Assembly (NCBI GenBank): GCA_015478945.1
Contig: JABUQX010021110.1
Span: 7,501-30,308 of the forward strand
Origin: Trachelipus rathkii
Taxonomy: Eukaryota > Arthropoda > Malacostraca > Isopoda > Trachelipodidae
Reading direction: 5' to 3'
DNA: 22,808 nucleotides
How positions within the stretch are numbered: the stretch's first letter is position 1; every line of letters begins with the position of its first letter. The position numbers and the translations under genes were made by a program. The notes beneath the pieces are model-generated. The model was given only the letters and a program-made list of their open reading frames with translations, had not been told where the DNA came from and did no database searches. Positions 9,226-21,200 of the stretch are shown here, piece after piece.

Positions 9226-9570
9226 GATAATCAGACCACAACAGTTAACGTCACCAACGCGACAGGAAACAGCGTTGTTGCCGTATCAAGTGGAGGCGGT
9301 ACAACGTCCACTCCAATCATTATAGAGAATGTTACAGTAACAACTGGAGGAGGAAACACCAATAGCACACCGTCAACGCCACAGAGAGAAGGTAACCAAT
9401 TGAAATGCCATTATTGCAATCGTGCTACTTTCCGTCAGACTAGTGACTTAAAGAGGCATATACGTATTCACACTGGTGAAAAGCCTTTCAAATGTTCATT
9501 TTGCCCATACAAAGCCTCCAGGAAGGATCTGCTTCACGCTCATTCTAATAAAATGCACAATTCACAATGA
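9226..9570 (+). CDS. Zinc-finger gene, terminal exon with two C2H2 fingers
   Basis: Last coding exon: 114 codons plus TGA (9568-9570), entered in phase 0 after TTTGTTCAG. Exon residues 1-56 are Thr/Val/Asn/Gly/Ser-rich, probably disordered. Finger 1 uses C61, C64, H78 and H82 (9406-9471). Its spacing is C-x2-C-x13-H-x3-H, one residue longer than the usual x12; its recognition helix reads QTSDLKR. The canonical linker TGEKPF follows. Finger 2 uses C90, C93, H106 and H111 (9493-9558), spacing C-x2-C-x12-H-x4-H, with helix RKDLLHA; Ala stands where the core Phe usually is. The protein ends three residues later (NSQ). Two linked C2H2 fingers at the extreme C-terminus fit a sequence-specific nuclear DNA-binding protein and resemble the finger-pair 3' exons of arthropod BTB-ZF genes such as lola, broad or tramtrack. 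The exact gene cannot be named. There is no ATG near the exon start, so a simple ORF search misses it. Confidence 0.9.
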   Translation, partial: DNQTTTVNVTNATGNSVVAVSSGGGTTSTPIIIENVTVTTGGGNTNSTPSTPQREGNQLKCHYCNRATFRQTSDLKRHIRIHTGEKPFKCSFCPYKASRKDLLHAHSNKMHNSQ

Positions 9571-9910
9571 AATATAGTTGAGTAAGGATTGTATTTTTAC
9601 TTTAAACAAAAAAAAATGCCGCTGCCGTATTTCGATATTTTCTTTTTTTATTGACGTTTCAGAAATTCTGGCACTTTTTAAGTCCAGTTAGGTACGATTT
9701 TCAATTCTTTGTTCTGAACTGTTTGAAACATAGGTTTTTAGAGAAAATAGCTTATTTAGATATTTCTCAGTAGAGTTACGAAATCATTGAAGGGAGATAA
9801 AAAAAAAATAACTTTTTGTACTTGAATACAAAGAAAAGTAAAAGTAAATATATTTTTGAAAATCACATTTTTTAATAGATACAATAATTGTAATAGCTAA
9901 TGCATTTTAT
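9571..9910 (+). other. Presumed 3' UTR of the zinc-finger gene
   Basis: AT-rich sequence directly after the stop codon. No perfect AATAAA lies between the stop and the first AT block. Weak variants are AATACA at 9825-9830 and AATATA at 9846-9851; an ATTAAA is at 10315-10320, beyond the first AT block. The transcript end cannot be placed from sequence alone. Confidence 0.45.
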
Positions 9911-10053
9911 TAATATATATATACTATTATATTATTATTATTAGTATATATATATATTATATTATATATATAATATATATATAATATATATATATAATAC
10001 TTATATATATATATATATATATATAGTTTTATATTTGTATATATTATATATAA

Positions 10054-10110
<57 letters not shown>

Positions 10111-10200
10111 TATATAATATATAATATATATATTATATATATATCTATATATATATTATATATAATAATAATATTATATATATATTATATATATATATTT
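9911..10200. repeat. Alternating AT block 1
   Basis: About 290 bases, almost all alternating A and T, broken only by occasional AA or TT steps and rare C or G. It starts 340 bases after the stop codon of the zinc-finger gene. Confidence 0.95.
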
Positions 10201-10466
10201 ACAATACGTCGTAATTCGTTGTGTATTTGGATATTCTTAGCGTGTTAACTTACGAAAGTTTTTATTTCAAATAGTATAAATAATTATTTACATTTTAATT
10301 TTATTTGTAATTTAATTAAATTATTTATTTATTTTATTTTTATTTTTTTATATTATTTATTATTTTTTATTTTATTTATTATTTTCGTATATTTAATAAT
10401 ATTGGTATACTTTGTACATACTTAAAGTATAGTGGTAGTTTTAAAATATGTTAGTGCTATTAGTAG
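10201..10466. other. Spacer between AT blocks 1 and 2
   Basis: The left part (10201-10260) is of mixed composition (CGTCGTAATTCGTTG and following bases). It is followed by a (TTAT)n/(TTTA)n-like stretch at about 10310-10390. It may be displaced 3' UTR sequence. No gene was seen. Confidence 0.6.
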
Positions 10467-10535
10467 TATAATATTTATTATATATATATATATATATATA
10501 ATATATATATATATATATTATTATATAGTATATAC

Positions 10536-10577
<42 letters not shown>

Positions 10578-10598
10578 ATATATATATATATATATATA
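10467..10598. repeat. Alternating AT block 2
   Basis: About 130 bases of alternating AT with a few TT or AA phase slips, ending at AAATGGTGCG. Confidence 0.9.
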
Positions 10599-10740
10599 AA
10601 ATGGTGCGTGTGCTTGGGTATGGAATGTTGTAATTTGTATTAATAATAATATAATAGATAAATGGTTCATTTTTTTAATTTAAAGAAGAAAAAATATTAT
10701 AATGAAATTTTATATATTTATTCATTTCTTGAGAGAGAGT

Positions 10741-10783
10741 TATATAATATATATATATATATATATAATTAGTATATATATAG

Positions 10784-10868
<85 letters not shown>
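10741..10868. repeat. Alternating AT block 3
   Basis: About 128 bases of alternating AT with single G interruptions near 10772 and 10783. It follows a GAGAGAG run (10731-10738) and ends at AAACTGGTATAC. Confidence 0.9.
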
Positions 10869-10914
10869 AACTGGTATACGGTACATTCTCTTTGAAGAAG
10901 AATGATGTTAAATT

Positions 10915-10988
10915 TATTTATGTTATTATTATATTATTATTATTATTTTATTTATTATTATTTATTATTATTATTATTTATTTATTAG
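10915..10988. repeat. (TTA)n / (TTAT)n microsatellite
   Basis: Imperfect run of TTA and TTTA units, in the non-(AT) spacer between AT blocks 3 and 4 (10869-11190). The rest of that spacer is AT-rich without recognisable content. Confidence 0.85.
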
Positions 10989-11190
10989 TAACATGTTTTT
11001 TCTATATTCATTTGCTTTGTATTCAAGAATTGCTATATTAGTACATATATGTGGAGTACTATACTACTATATTATTACTATATTGTTACGTAATTATTAT
11101 TGTCATGGACGTAACTTATATTTCTTAGTGATAGATGCTTTACCAACGCCAAAGATTAGTTTCAACCAATAATACCTGATCTATTAATAA

Positions 11191-11200
11191 CTATATATAT

Positions 11201-11239
<39 letters not shown>

Positions 11240-11400
11240 CATTATTATATATATAATATTATATATATATATATAATATATATATGATATATATAATATA
11301 TATATATATATATTATAATATATATATTAATATAATATATATATTAAATATATTATATATATATATATATATATTATATTATATATATAATAGTATATTA

Positions 11401-11438
<38 letters not shown>

Positions 11439-11443
11439 TATAT
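11191..11443. repeat. Alternating AT block 4
   Basis: About 250 bases of alternating AT with several A-A or T-T phase slips and isolated C or G. Confidence 0.9.
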
Positions 11444-11528
11444 TCTAAAACATATCTGTGTTAATTTTTCATAAAATTTTGAAAAAAGACAATTCTTATT
11501 TTTTGTAAATAATTATAATAGGGAGAGA

Positions 11529-11618
11529 ATATATATAATATTATAAATATATTATATATATATAGTATATAATATATATATAATATATAATATATATATA
11601 ATATATATATATATATAT

Positions 11619-11656
<38 letters not shown>

Positions 11657-11739
11657 TATATATATATAATAATATATATAATATATATATATACTATTAT
11701 ACCTATATATATATTATATAAATATATAGGTATATATAT
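11529..11739. repeat. Alternating AT block 5 with terminal inverted repeat
   Basis: About 210 bases of alternating AT. Near its right end is an exact inverted repeat containing non-AT bases: TATACCTATATA at 11698-11709 and its reverse complement TATATAGGTATA at 11723-11734, with a 13-base AT loop. The preceding spacer 11444-11528 is AT-rich and featureless. Confidence 0.9.
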
Positions 11740-11950
11740 GAGGGAGGAGTACACGCCATACTCGATCGATGAAAATTAACCTCCATTTTTTAATTGGGTG
11801 CGTCTTTCTCTTTTCGTTCATATTCTTTACCACACACTCATCCTCCAGCAACATATTTACTAACACATTTATCCACATATCATATACACATGAAAAGTAC
11901 ACACCCCCATTCTTAGATAAACCGTACAGACATCCCTACCTACTTCATAA
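11740..11950. other. Low-content stretch between AT block 5 and LINE copy 2
   Basis: Unique-looking, C-rich on the + strand around 11860-11950 (CACACTCATCC, ACACACCCCC). Short open frames exist on both strands, but none has codon bias, conserved motifs or splice support. It may include an upstream part of the LINE 5' region. Confidence 0.5.
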
Positions 11951-12760
11951 TCCCTGGTGTGGCGGGGGAGAAAAGAATTTTCCCACATTGCGTATGCCTG
12001 CGTGTCGTTAAGGTAAGATTGACTTAAGGGCGGTGGAGTGGGTTGGCTGCCCACGTACCACCTTATCTCTTGCTAGGAATGCTGGATGGCATCCTCGGAG
12101 GATGGTTCCGGGTTGATTCGCCGGTAACGACCTTCTAACTTTCGGCGGCGAAATTGTATGAATCGTTAGGGGACATGGAATGTAAGGACATAAAGCGAGG
12201 GGAGAAGAGAAGAGGAGGGTGATGGATGTATTTAGAAAGGGGCAAATTTGATTTGCTCGCTGTGACCGTGAAACAAAGATGAAAGGTAAAGGTGAAATTA
12301 ATGAAGATGAGTGTGGGATGTGAAATGTGTGTGTGGCTGTTGTGGAATGGAAAGGAATGAGAGGAAGGAGAAGGAGTTGCGGCAATTTTGATGAGTGACC
12401 GTGGTGGTATAAGGCTATGGGTAGACTTTTGATTGGTGGTGGAGTCCATAGAATTCTAATGCGTTTAAATTTAGTGAAAAAGTCAAGCGTGTGTCTATTG
12501 TGGTTTGTGGACGTATGGTCCATCTGAGGGAAAACGTTGAGAGAGTACGATTTTTTGGATAATTTGATGATGTTCTGGGATGGGGTGAGTAGGGTTTTCA
12601 TATTGATAGTGTCGGGACCTGAATGGTGGATGAGGTGCATCAAAAAAAAGGGATGGTATTGAACAGCGTTGTTTTCTGGTGTGGTGGCGGGAGAAAAGGG
12701 AGGTGAAAATGAGAATGGTAGGAAGGTGATTGATTCTGTGAAGAGTATAAATGAGATTCT
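11951..12760 (+). mobile_element. Truncated LINE, copy 2 (5' region and start of endonuclease)
   Basis: Same family and orientation as the copy in intron 2. Shared landmarks in order are GGGGAGA with GAATTT and CGTGTC near 11965-12005 (copy 1: 1278-1316), CTAGGAATGC near 12074, GATGGATGTATTTAGAA near 12222, GGTCCATCTGAGGGAAA near 12517 and AATGGTAGGAAGGTGATTGA near 12714. Copy 2 keeps a longer 5' segment (CG-rich, about 12080-12150) than copy 1. Endonuclease fragments such as GVA.ILMSD, TYGPSEGK and ENENGRKVIDS are readable but frameshifted. Similarity stops near 12760 inside the endonuclease, so RT and 3' end are absent. That is unusual for a LINE, where 5' truncation is the rule; later deletion or overwriting by the adjoining satellite is likely. 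The 211-codon antisense frame here is not a gene. Confidence 0.75.
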
Positions 12761-12779
12761 ATGGTATTGATAGTAGTAA

Positions 12780-15200
12780 TTTTTTTAAATCATATTCTTT
12801 ATAAACAAAATATTATCATATTATTATAAATAAGGATTAATTTTCCCATAAGGATTATATTAACTAGATATATGGTAGATTGAAGTGTTATCATTTTTTA
12901 ATAAGGATATGCTCTCAGTAAATGTGTTTATAAGACATTACTGATTAGTCGTTTTGTTCTATAGAACATTACTTATGGGCCGATATGTGCTTATTTGTGG
13001 TATGTTGATGTGATGATGATTGTGTATTTTTTTATATCTAACATTGTCATGGAGTGCCTCAGCGTGTGCGATGGGTGGTTTATATCGTTGATTATTTTTA
13101 TATATAATTTGTATTTTGTATATATAATTGTGTGTTATATAAAGTATTAAGTGGCATGTAGATCTCATGGTTTATGTGATGATAGAAATGGATAATATTG
13201 CATAACTCGTATAGTGTAGTAGAAAAGTTATGATTGGTAGCAAAGTTGTAGATGAGAAAGTTTTAGATATATAATTCATTTTTTGTGAGCATAATAAGGA
13301 TATGAAGGATGTATAGTATGTAATTGTGGTGAGACGCTCAGTCGTTTATCAGTATTTTATATTCAGGATGATTTATCATTTTGAATGTGTGAATACAAAA
13401 CGATGTTTCATGTTATCTGAACATAAATAACTTGATGTGGTGTATGTCTTTTATTGAGATGGAAAGCAAATTGTAGATACTCGACATACAAGGGTTTTAT
13501 GTTAAATGTGAGAATGTGCTATAGAGATTTGGTATTGGTGTAATATTGATTAACCAAGTCGTTAATTGTGTGTGGGTAATGTAAATGAAGGATGGTGTAA
13601 TTTGTAAAGTGACAAGCGTAATTATTAGGTAAAACATTTTAATAACGTAGGTATGAAAATGTTATTCTCTATAAATATGGTAATAATAGTAATAGAGATT
13701 TTCAATAATTTAATAAAGAAAATGGTATTACAATTCTAATTTTAATTAATAATAATGAATATGAAACAATGATATTATAATAAAAAATAATATATCCTTT
13801 AATTATATTAGATTAGTAAATATAGCATCTGTTGCAGTTATGTGATATATAACAAAATGGTTATAATCATTTGGTTATTTAAACATGAACAGATATTGAT
13901 CTGGATAAGGTCGAATGTGTTATGATAATTAGGTGGAAAAAATCATATCATTTGGATAAAAATGATTCATGAGTTAAGTTATACATATACTTGAGTTATA
14001 AGTTGTAATGACAGAGACGAAGAAAGTGTATATCTTATTTAATGTATATAGAGAATAGTAAATAGTCGGATTTTTATCTAACCTGTATTTCATTTTATAA
14101 AATGAGTATATAGAGAATTTGGTGCATTTTGTAACTAGATCGAATGGTGTAGAGGGATTAGTTACTGAATGAGATAAGAACCCTTGCAGTTAATCTTCGC
14201 ATGGTTCTAAATTAAAATTGAAACTTATAGTACATATGTATATGAAAGATAGGATTAAGGTATGATTGTGTCGGTTTTTTTTGTATAATGGTAGCAAGGA
14301 ATGATTAATGCGTTTTCAAATTAAGGTATTGATTATTATTTTTTAGGGTAGGTTAGAGCGTTGATTATTTAGCATTAAGTGTATAGATAAAAAGAATATG
14401 CAGTTAATTGCGTGTTATAGAGGGTGAGAAAGTTGAGTAATTGGTGGATATATTTATCTTAGTATTTTGTATAGGTATTAGATGAGAATTTTATACTTAG
14501 GTGAATTATGTGTATTGATATGAAGATTAGAGGATTGTGTTCTAGAAAAGGAGATTAATTATGGTGATTTGATTGGCATATTTTTGGTATTGATTGTGAT
14601 TTTAATCAAGCGTTGTTTTATGATAAAAGGAGAGGTATCATATTATTGATATTTGCACAAATGATTAATATCATGTTATGTTTTTTGTGTTACGACAGAT
14701 GATTATCATTTATTATAAAGGTGATTTATTGATAACCCTTTTTATATAATAATATTAGGTTGTACAAATTTGTGATTAAATGGCAGAACGAACTGTAGAT
14801 GATTATATCTAATGTTTTTTTTAAAGGATGGATAAGTTTTTAGTATTTTATTGTAGTATGTAAGTGAGTATATAAAGATGCAGGAGCTAGAAAGTTATTT
14901 CATCTTATTTTATATATGTTTACTCGTTATTTTATGAGATGCGTCGTTGATTGTTAGGAACTGATAGTTTTATATAAAATGATTATTATTTTTAAAAATC
15001 TTTAGATACTATGTTGTGTTATAAAGAAAACAAGGTGCTGGTTTAAGGTTAGTGAGGTAGTGTGTAGTTATTGATAGAAGATCAAATGGTCTAGTCAACA
15101 TTGAAACTTTTATAATAAATAATTGATGGTGAAAATGGAGCATTTTTGATGAGAAACGAAGAATAAATAATTATTAGTGTATTCTTAGTGTTTATAAAAT
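12780..15200. repeat. Strongly degenerated left flank of the 20-bp satellite
   Basis: AT-rich sequence with scattered relics of the satellite unit seen further right: GATGATTTATCATTTTG near 13368, CATTTTATAAAATGAG near 14091, GATGATTATCATTTATTATAA near 14699 and TAAAATGATTATTATTTTTA near 14976. Between relics it looks unique. Open frames here are short and lack support. Edge monomers of tandem arrays are usually the most diverged, which fits this reading, but the exact left border is uncertain. Confidence 0.55.
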
Positions 15201-18200
15201 GGATGATTTTTTAAAAGGTGCAGTTTTTATATAGATAATCTTTGTGTTTGTGAAGTTCTTTATTTTTATAAAATGATTATCATATTAGAGTACAAAATGG
15301 GTTTTCAATATATGAGATATAGAAGTTATTATGAGTTTTTGGGTGATAAGGTAGAGTGATTTCTGTATTAATGTTGAATACTCAAAAAAGGTATGATTAT
15401 GAACTTTGATATCAGTTTTTAAATGCTAGATTTATTATCATTTTTTTATGAAATGAATTACTATTCCTTTTTTCGATAAAATTTAATAAAATGATTTATC
15501 ATTTTTATAAAATGAGTTTCATGAATTGGAAAGGATTATATTTTTATTTTTAAAATGATTATCATTTTTATGAAATGAGAATGATTGAATTATGATAATT
15601 TAAAGATAGTTATTATAGCCGAGAGTGTACTGACTCTAGGGTTGTGTTATGTCTCTCATTTTGGTTATATATTCAATGTGTTTTGATTAGGTGATGTGAT
15701 TGGGTTGATATAGAAAAGAAATTTCGATATTATCATTTGGTTATAGAGAAAGGACAGGAAATTAATATACTCTTCACATATCAATTTATGATTCTCATTA
15801 GTTTTATATGAATTGCATGATATCAGTTGTAGATATGGAGAAGGAATTATTGTCATGTGTTTAGAGATAGCATGACCATATCCATATAATGTCTTATATG
15901 TTGAGATGGCATTATTATCGAATTTTTATAATATGATGATTTCTTGGGAGTAATAGGGGGAATTTGGTGTCGTAAGGTACATAGTACATTTTTATAGAGA
16001 GTGGGTTTATCGATGGTGGGTTTGAAGATTTGGAAGAAATACTTTATTATTTTATTAGTGTTAAAATTGCTAAAACGAGATTATGTTTTTGAAGTTAAAA
16101 CGTAGATAAAGTAAGTTTATTTAAAATAGTTTTATCAGTTTTAGTAAATAGGATTATCATTTGGTTATAAGAATTGTGATTTAAATTTTTTGGATACAAA
16201 GTTCGACTTTTACTAGCATTTTTATAACTATGATTACCATTTATAAAAAATATATCATTTTTATTTAAAAATGGTGTATCATTTTCTTAATCCCCACTAT
16301 TTTAAAAAGATGGTTATCATTTTATAAATTGATTATCATTTTTATAAAAATTAATTATCGTTTTTTAATAAAATGAATATATCAATTTAAAAATGTGAAT
16401 TGCATAGCCTAGCTTGATTTATGAGCAATAAAGTGTTGATTTCTTGTTATGTGTATGTGAATAATGCAATTAATCTATTTTTTTTTTATTTTAAATTGTT
16501 TTTAATGTTTTAATAGAAGGTTTTTATATAATATTGGTTTATACCCTTATTAAGTTTAATTTAGAAGATTGATCATTGTTGTTATAGAGTAAAAGTTATG
16601 ATTATCATTTTTATAAATGATTATGCCTATTATTAGTATAGAAATGGATCTACTCAAGGTTTTTTTTTATAACAATATTTATCGATTTTAAAATGATTAA
16701 GTCGATTTATTATAAGAGTGTGTTATGACTTTTTTAGTCAACGGATATTTGATTAGTTTTCTCTCGCATATATTTTATATAAAAATATTGCGATTAACAT
16801 TTTTATAAATATGTGAATTATCATTTGTGTATGAAAATGATATCATTTTTATTAAAATGATATATCCTTTATAAATGAATTAAAACTATCATTGTATAAA
16901 ATTGTGAGCTTTATTTTCAAAGCACATTGAGAAGTATTTTAATGTAAGGCGAGGTAAACATAATATTGTGAGTGAAATGATTTATTCTTAGAAAGAGATT
17001 CTGACACATTTGGTTTTAGATAAATAATTTTATTTGTCTTTTTATAAAGGTATGATTTATCTCATTTTCATAAAATGATATCATGTTATTGTTGAAATGT
17101 GCATTATTTAATGAGTTCTGGGTATAAAATGAATTATACAATGTATTGTATTATATGGATTAATTCATTCTTATATAAGATAAAAGCATCTAATTGTATT
17201 ATTACTTCCAATGTCATCGCCTATCATTTTATTAAAACGATAGTCTGCATTTATCAACAATCCTAAATTAGAATTTGGCATATTTGCTATAATAAATGGC
17301 ATTGATCTGAATTATTAAGTGAAAATTATTATATTATTTTTATAATAAGATAATGGAGTTATAATCTTGTTAATAACAGAATATGTATTATGAAGTGTAA
17401 TGTTATAAGAGAAATGATTTATCATTTTTTATAAAAAGGATTATCGTTTTTATAAAATGATACGATTTTTATAAAATGATTATCATTTTATGAAAATGAT
17501 AATCGTTTATTTTTATAAAAGGGGAATTGGTTATTTTTATAAAATTGAAGTTTATCATTTTTTGATGAAAAGATGAATTAATACAGGAGTTCACCTCATA
17601 TATGTAGCATTTTTTTATATAAAAATGATTATTATTTTTATGAAATAACAATCACATTTTTATAAAATGATTAGCATTTTTATAAAATCGTTTATTATTT
17701 TTTGTAAAAAGAATTTGTTAAGTCATATACTAGAATATAAAGTATATTATCATTGATTTAAAAATAATTATGACGGACATTAAAATGATTATATTATAAT
17801 AAAAATATGATTATCATTTGTAAAATGATTATGCATGTTTAAATGATATTAGTAATGTTATCTTTTTGGTATATAAGAAATGATTATCATTTTTTGATAT
17901 ATATGTTTATTCTTTTTAGTTTAAAAGATGGTATATGTTTTTTTTATAAAATGAAAATTGTGGCACTTTTTCATATATGAAATTCGATTTTTTATTTTAT
18001 TAAAATGATTATCATTTTTATAAAATGATTATCATTTTTATAAAATGAATATTTTTGTATATATATAATATGAGTTATTTGCATTTTTGTAATTGAGTAA
18101 AAGATATAATCAAGTTCATTTTTTTAAAATAATTGATTATTCGAGAATCTTCGTGATATACGGAACTGTGATTGATCGCAATTTCTTAAAGATAAAAAAG

Positions 18201-21200
18201 AGTTATCAGTTTTTATAGATAGTGGAATTATCATTTTGATAGTACATGGGAGTTATTCAGTTTATTTAACTGGAAAAATTGATTTATCATTTTAACTAGA
18301 AAGAGGATTATTATCGTTTATAGAGATTGGAAATAATTTGATTTGTTATATAGTAACAATGGACTTATTATTGTAAAAACAGTGAATTATCGTGTGTTTA
18401 TAATAAGAAATTGATTTGATGTCATTTTAATTAAAAATTTGAGGAGAAGGACGGAGGTTTGATGGGGCATGCGATTATCATTTTATATAAGTTATGAGAC
18501 TCTCTCACTGCAACTTTGGATTATCATTTTCTGCAACAAGGATGGATTATCGAACCCATTTTATTCAATAATTGGAAATGATTATTAATTCTTTTCATAT
18601 AATAAGATTTGAGTTTGATGCATTTTTATAACAATGATTATCATTTTTCTGGTGTGATTACGTCGCGTTAGCATTTTTTATTAAAATGATTATAAAATTT
18701 TATTAAATGATTAATCATTTTTATAAAATGATTATCATTTTTATAAATGGATAAATTTTTTTATATAAATGATATTATGTTTTATTGAAATAATTATTAT
18801 GTCATTATTTTGCATTAAATATGAATTTATGGTGTTTTATGATTAGAAAAGATGTGTTAGTCATCTGTGTTATATACATAGTTGAATTAGCGTATTTTTA
18901 AAAGCATCATTACGTGCCACTTTTTTAATAAATAATGGTACAGAGGGGTTGCATATGTTTACTAAAATCATTATTATTTTTATAAAAATGATTATCTGCA
19001 TTATATTTTAATAGAAGCTGGAGTTAGTCGCATTTAATTCTTAATTATCTCGCAGTATCCTGTTTTAAATTCTATTTATAAATGATTGTATTCTTTGGAA
19101 TCACTAAACTTGGTTCTCATTTTTTATTTACTAATTATTATCATTTTTCTCTTAGAATGATCGCATTTTGGTCGTCTTTTGTAAGACACACTTTCCGTTT
19201 TACTCACTCCAATTAAAATTTGATGGTGATTGGAATTTTTTACTAAAAATGATTAAATGATAGGTTTAAATAAGAGTGAAGAGGAATTATATAAATGTAA
19301 TCAATGGGAATAAGATTATCATGTAAATAAAATGATTTAAATTAAATTTTTATAATAAATAATAATTGTCAAAATAAAGTATTAAATGATTTACTTTTTT
19401 TTTATTAAATAAAGTTATACTTTGAAAAAAATCTTTCAATAATTTTTTTTTATTGGAATGATTCTAAGTTTTTATGATTGATTATCTTACTAAGATGAAA
19501 ATGAAATTGTATGATGATTTATATTAAAATGAATATATAATGTTGTTTTAAAAATGTTAATTATTCATTTTATTCATTTAAACATGATTAATAAAATTTT
19601 TATAATAAAAGTTATTAATGCTTTTATATATCGATATTTATATACATAACTTGTAATCAATAATAATTAATTCTGATTATATATAAAAGTCATTATCCAT
19701 TTTTATTATAAAATGGTAAACAAATAGTCATTTTTATAAATAAAATATATATCATATTTAATAGTTTTATTAATTATGTGCGATTTGTTGAAATTTAAAT
19801 GCATGCAAGTTACATATTTTTATAAATTAATGATTTAATTTTTTTTAAAAATGATTATTAATTTGGTTATAAAAAGATTTCTCCTAAAATGCAATATATT
19901 TTCGAAGAGTGTCAGCAAAATGTGGATTATCATTTATTATATAAAAATGTGATTATCATCTTTATAAATATATATTATATTAATGTTTTATATACAAGTA
20001 TGATTCGCAAAATATTATAATTAATGATTTAGAGTTTTGTATGAAATTAATGTATTATCTTTCTTTTATATTATAAAGGAATTAACGTTATACATTTTAT
20101 TTTTTGTATTCTGATTACTTTAGAATTTAATGATAAGAGAATTATGGTATTTTGTGCTCTAAATATATCATCTGAGTTTTAAAAGGTTATTATATTTAAT
20201 CTATATTTTTTATGATTAATATTCAATTGAATTATTCATTTTTTTATTAAATATATATGTATTTTTCATTTTAATTATATTAAATTTAATTATGATTATC
20301 TATTTTATTATATAAAATATATTATATCTCAATTTTTATATATATAATGAAATTTTCATTTATTTAATAATAAATATAAGTTATAATGTGTATTATTTTT
20401 AAATGAAAATATGATATATCATTTTTTTTATATTAAAAAACGTGTTTATCGTTTTTATAAAATGTGATTTAATAATCATATACTATTTTGTGTATAATAT
20501 AATATTGATTTGTATTATCATTTAATTATTGAATTCGATTATCATTTTATAACAAATAGAATTTCGAAAATTTATTGCATAAAATAGAATTGTCCATCTC
20601 ATATAAAAGTGAATTTAGATTTCTTTTTTTTTATAATAACTTATATTATGCGATTTTATCATATTTATAAAATGATTATAATTTTTATAAATGATTATTA
20701 TTTGTATGGTAATGAGTCTATTATTTACACAAATGTTTTTCTCTTAAATTATTATTTCAATTTTATTAAATGATTATCTATTTTTCTATCAATATATAAA
20801 CCATTTTACATTTTTATAAAATGTTATAATAATTTTATATAAAAATGTATACTATATATAATAATTATAATGTAATATATCTATATTTATATATTAAATA
20901 ATTATATATATTGATTTATAAAATGATTATCTAATTTTATATATAAAGAATATATCGTTATTTATTAAAATTGTATTATCTATTTTTAATTTTAAAATGA
21001 TTTATCTTTGAAATAATGGATTATTATTTTTATAAAATTGATTAGGTCTTATAAATAATGATTATTATATTTATTATAAAATATTATTCATTATTTTAAT
21101 AATAAAGGTATGTTTATTATTTATATTAATTAATGATTATCCATATTTTTTTATTAAAAAATGTGAATTTAGTGATTTTTTTTTTGATATGTTGTATTAT

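Noticed and set aside
12080..12150. tRNA-like GGTTCCGGGTTGATTCGCCGG segment
   Set aside because: I checked it for a B-box or T-arm. The spacing and a matching acceptor stem are missing, and it lies in the LINE 5' region.
12008..12643. 211-codon antisense open frame, the longest in the window
   Set aside because: It is the complement of LINE copy 2, His/Pro/Ser-rich with no domain. The equivalent antisense region of copy 1 is not open in the same way.
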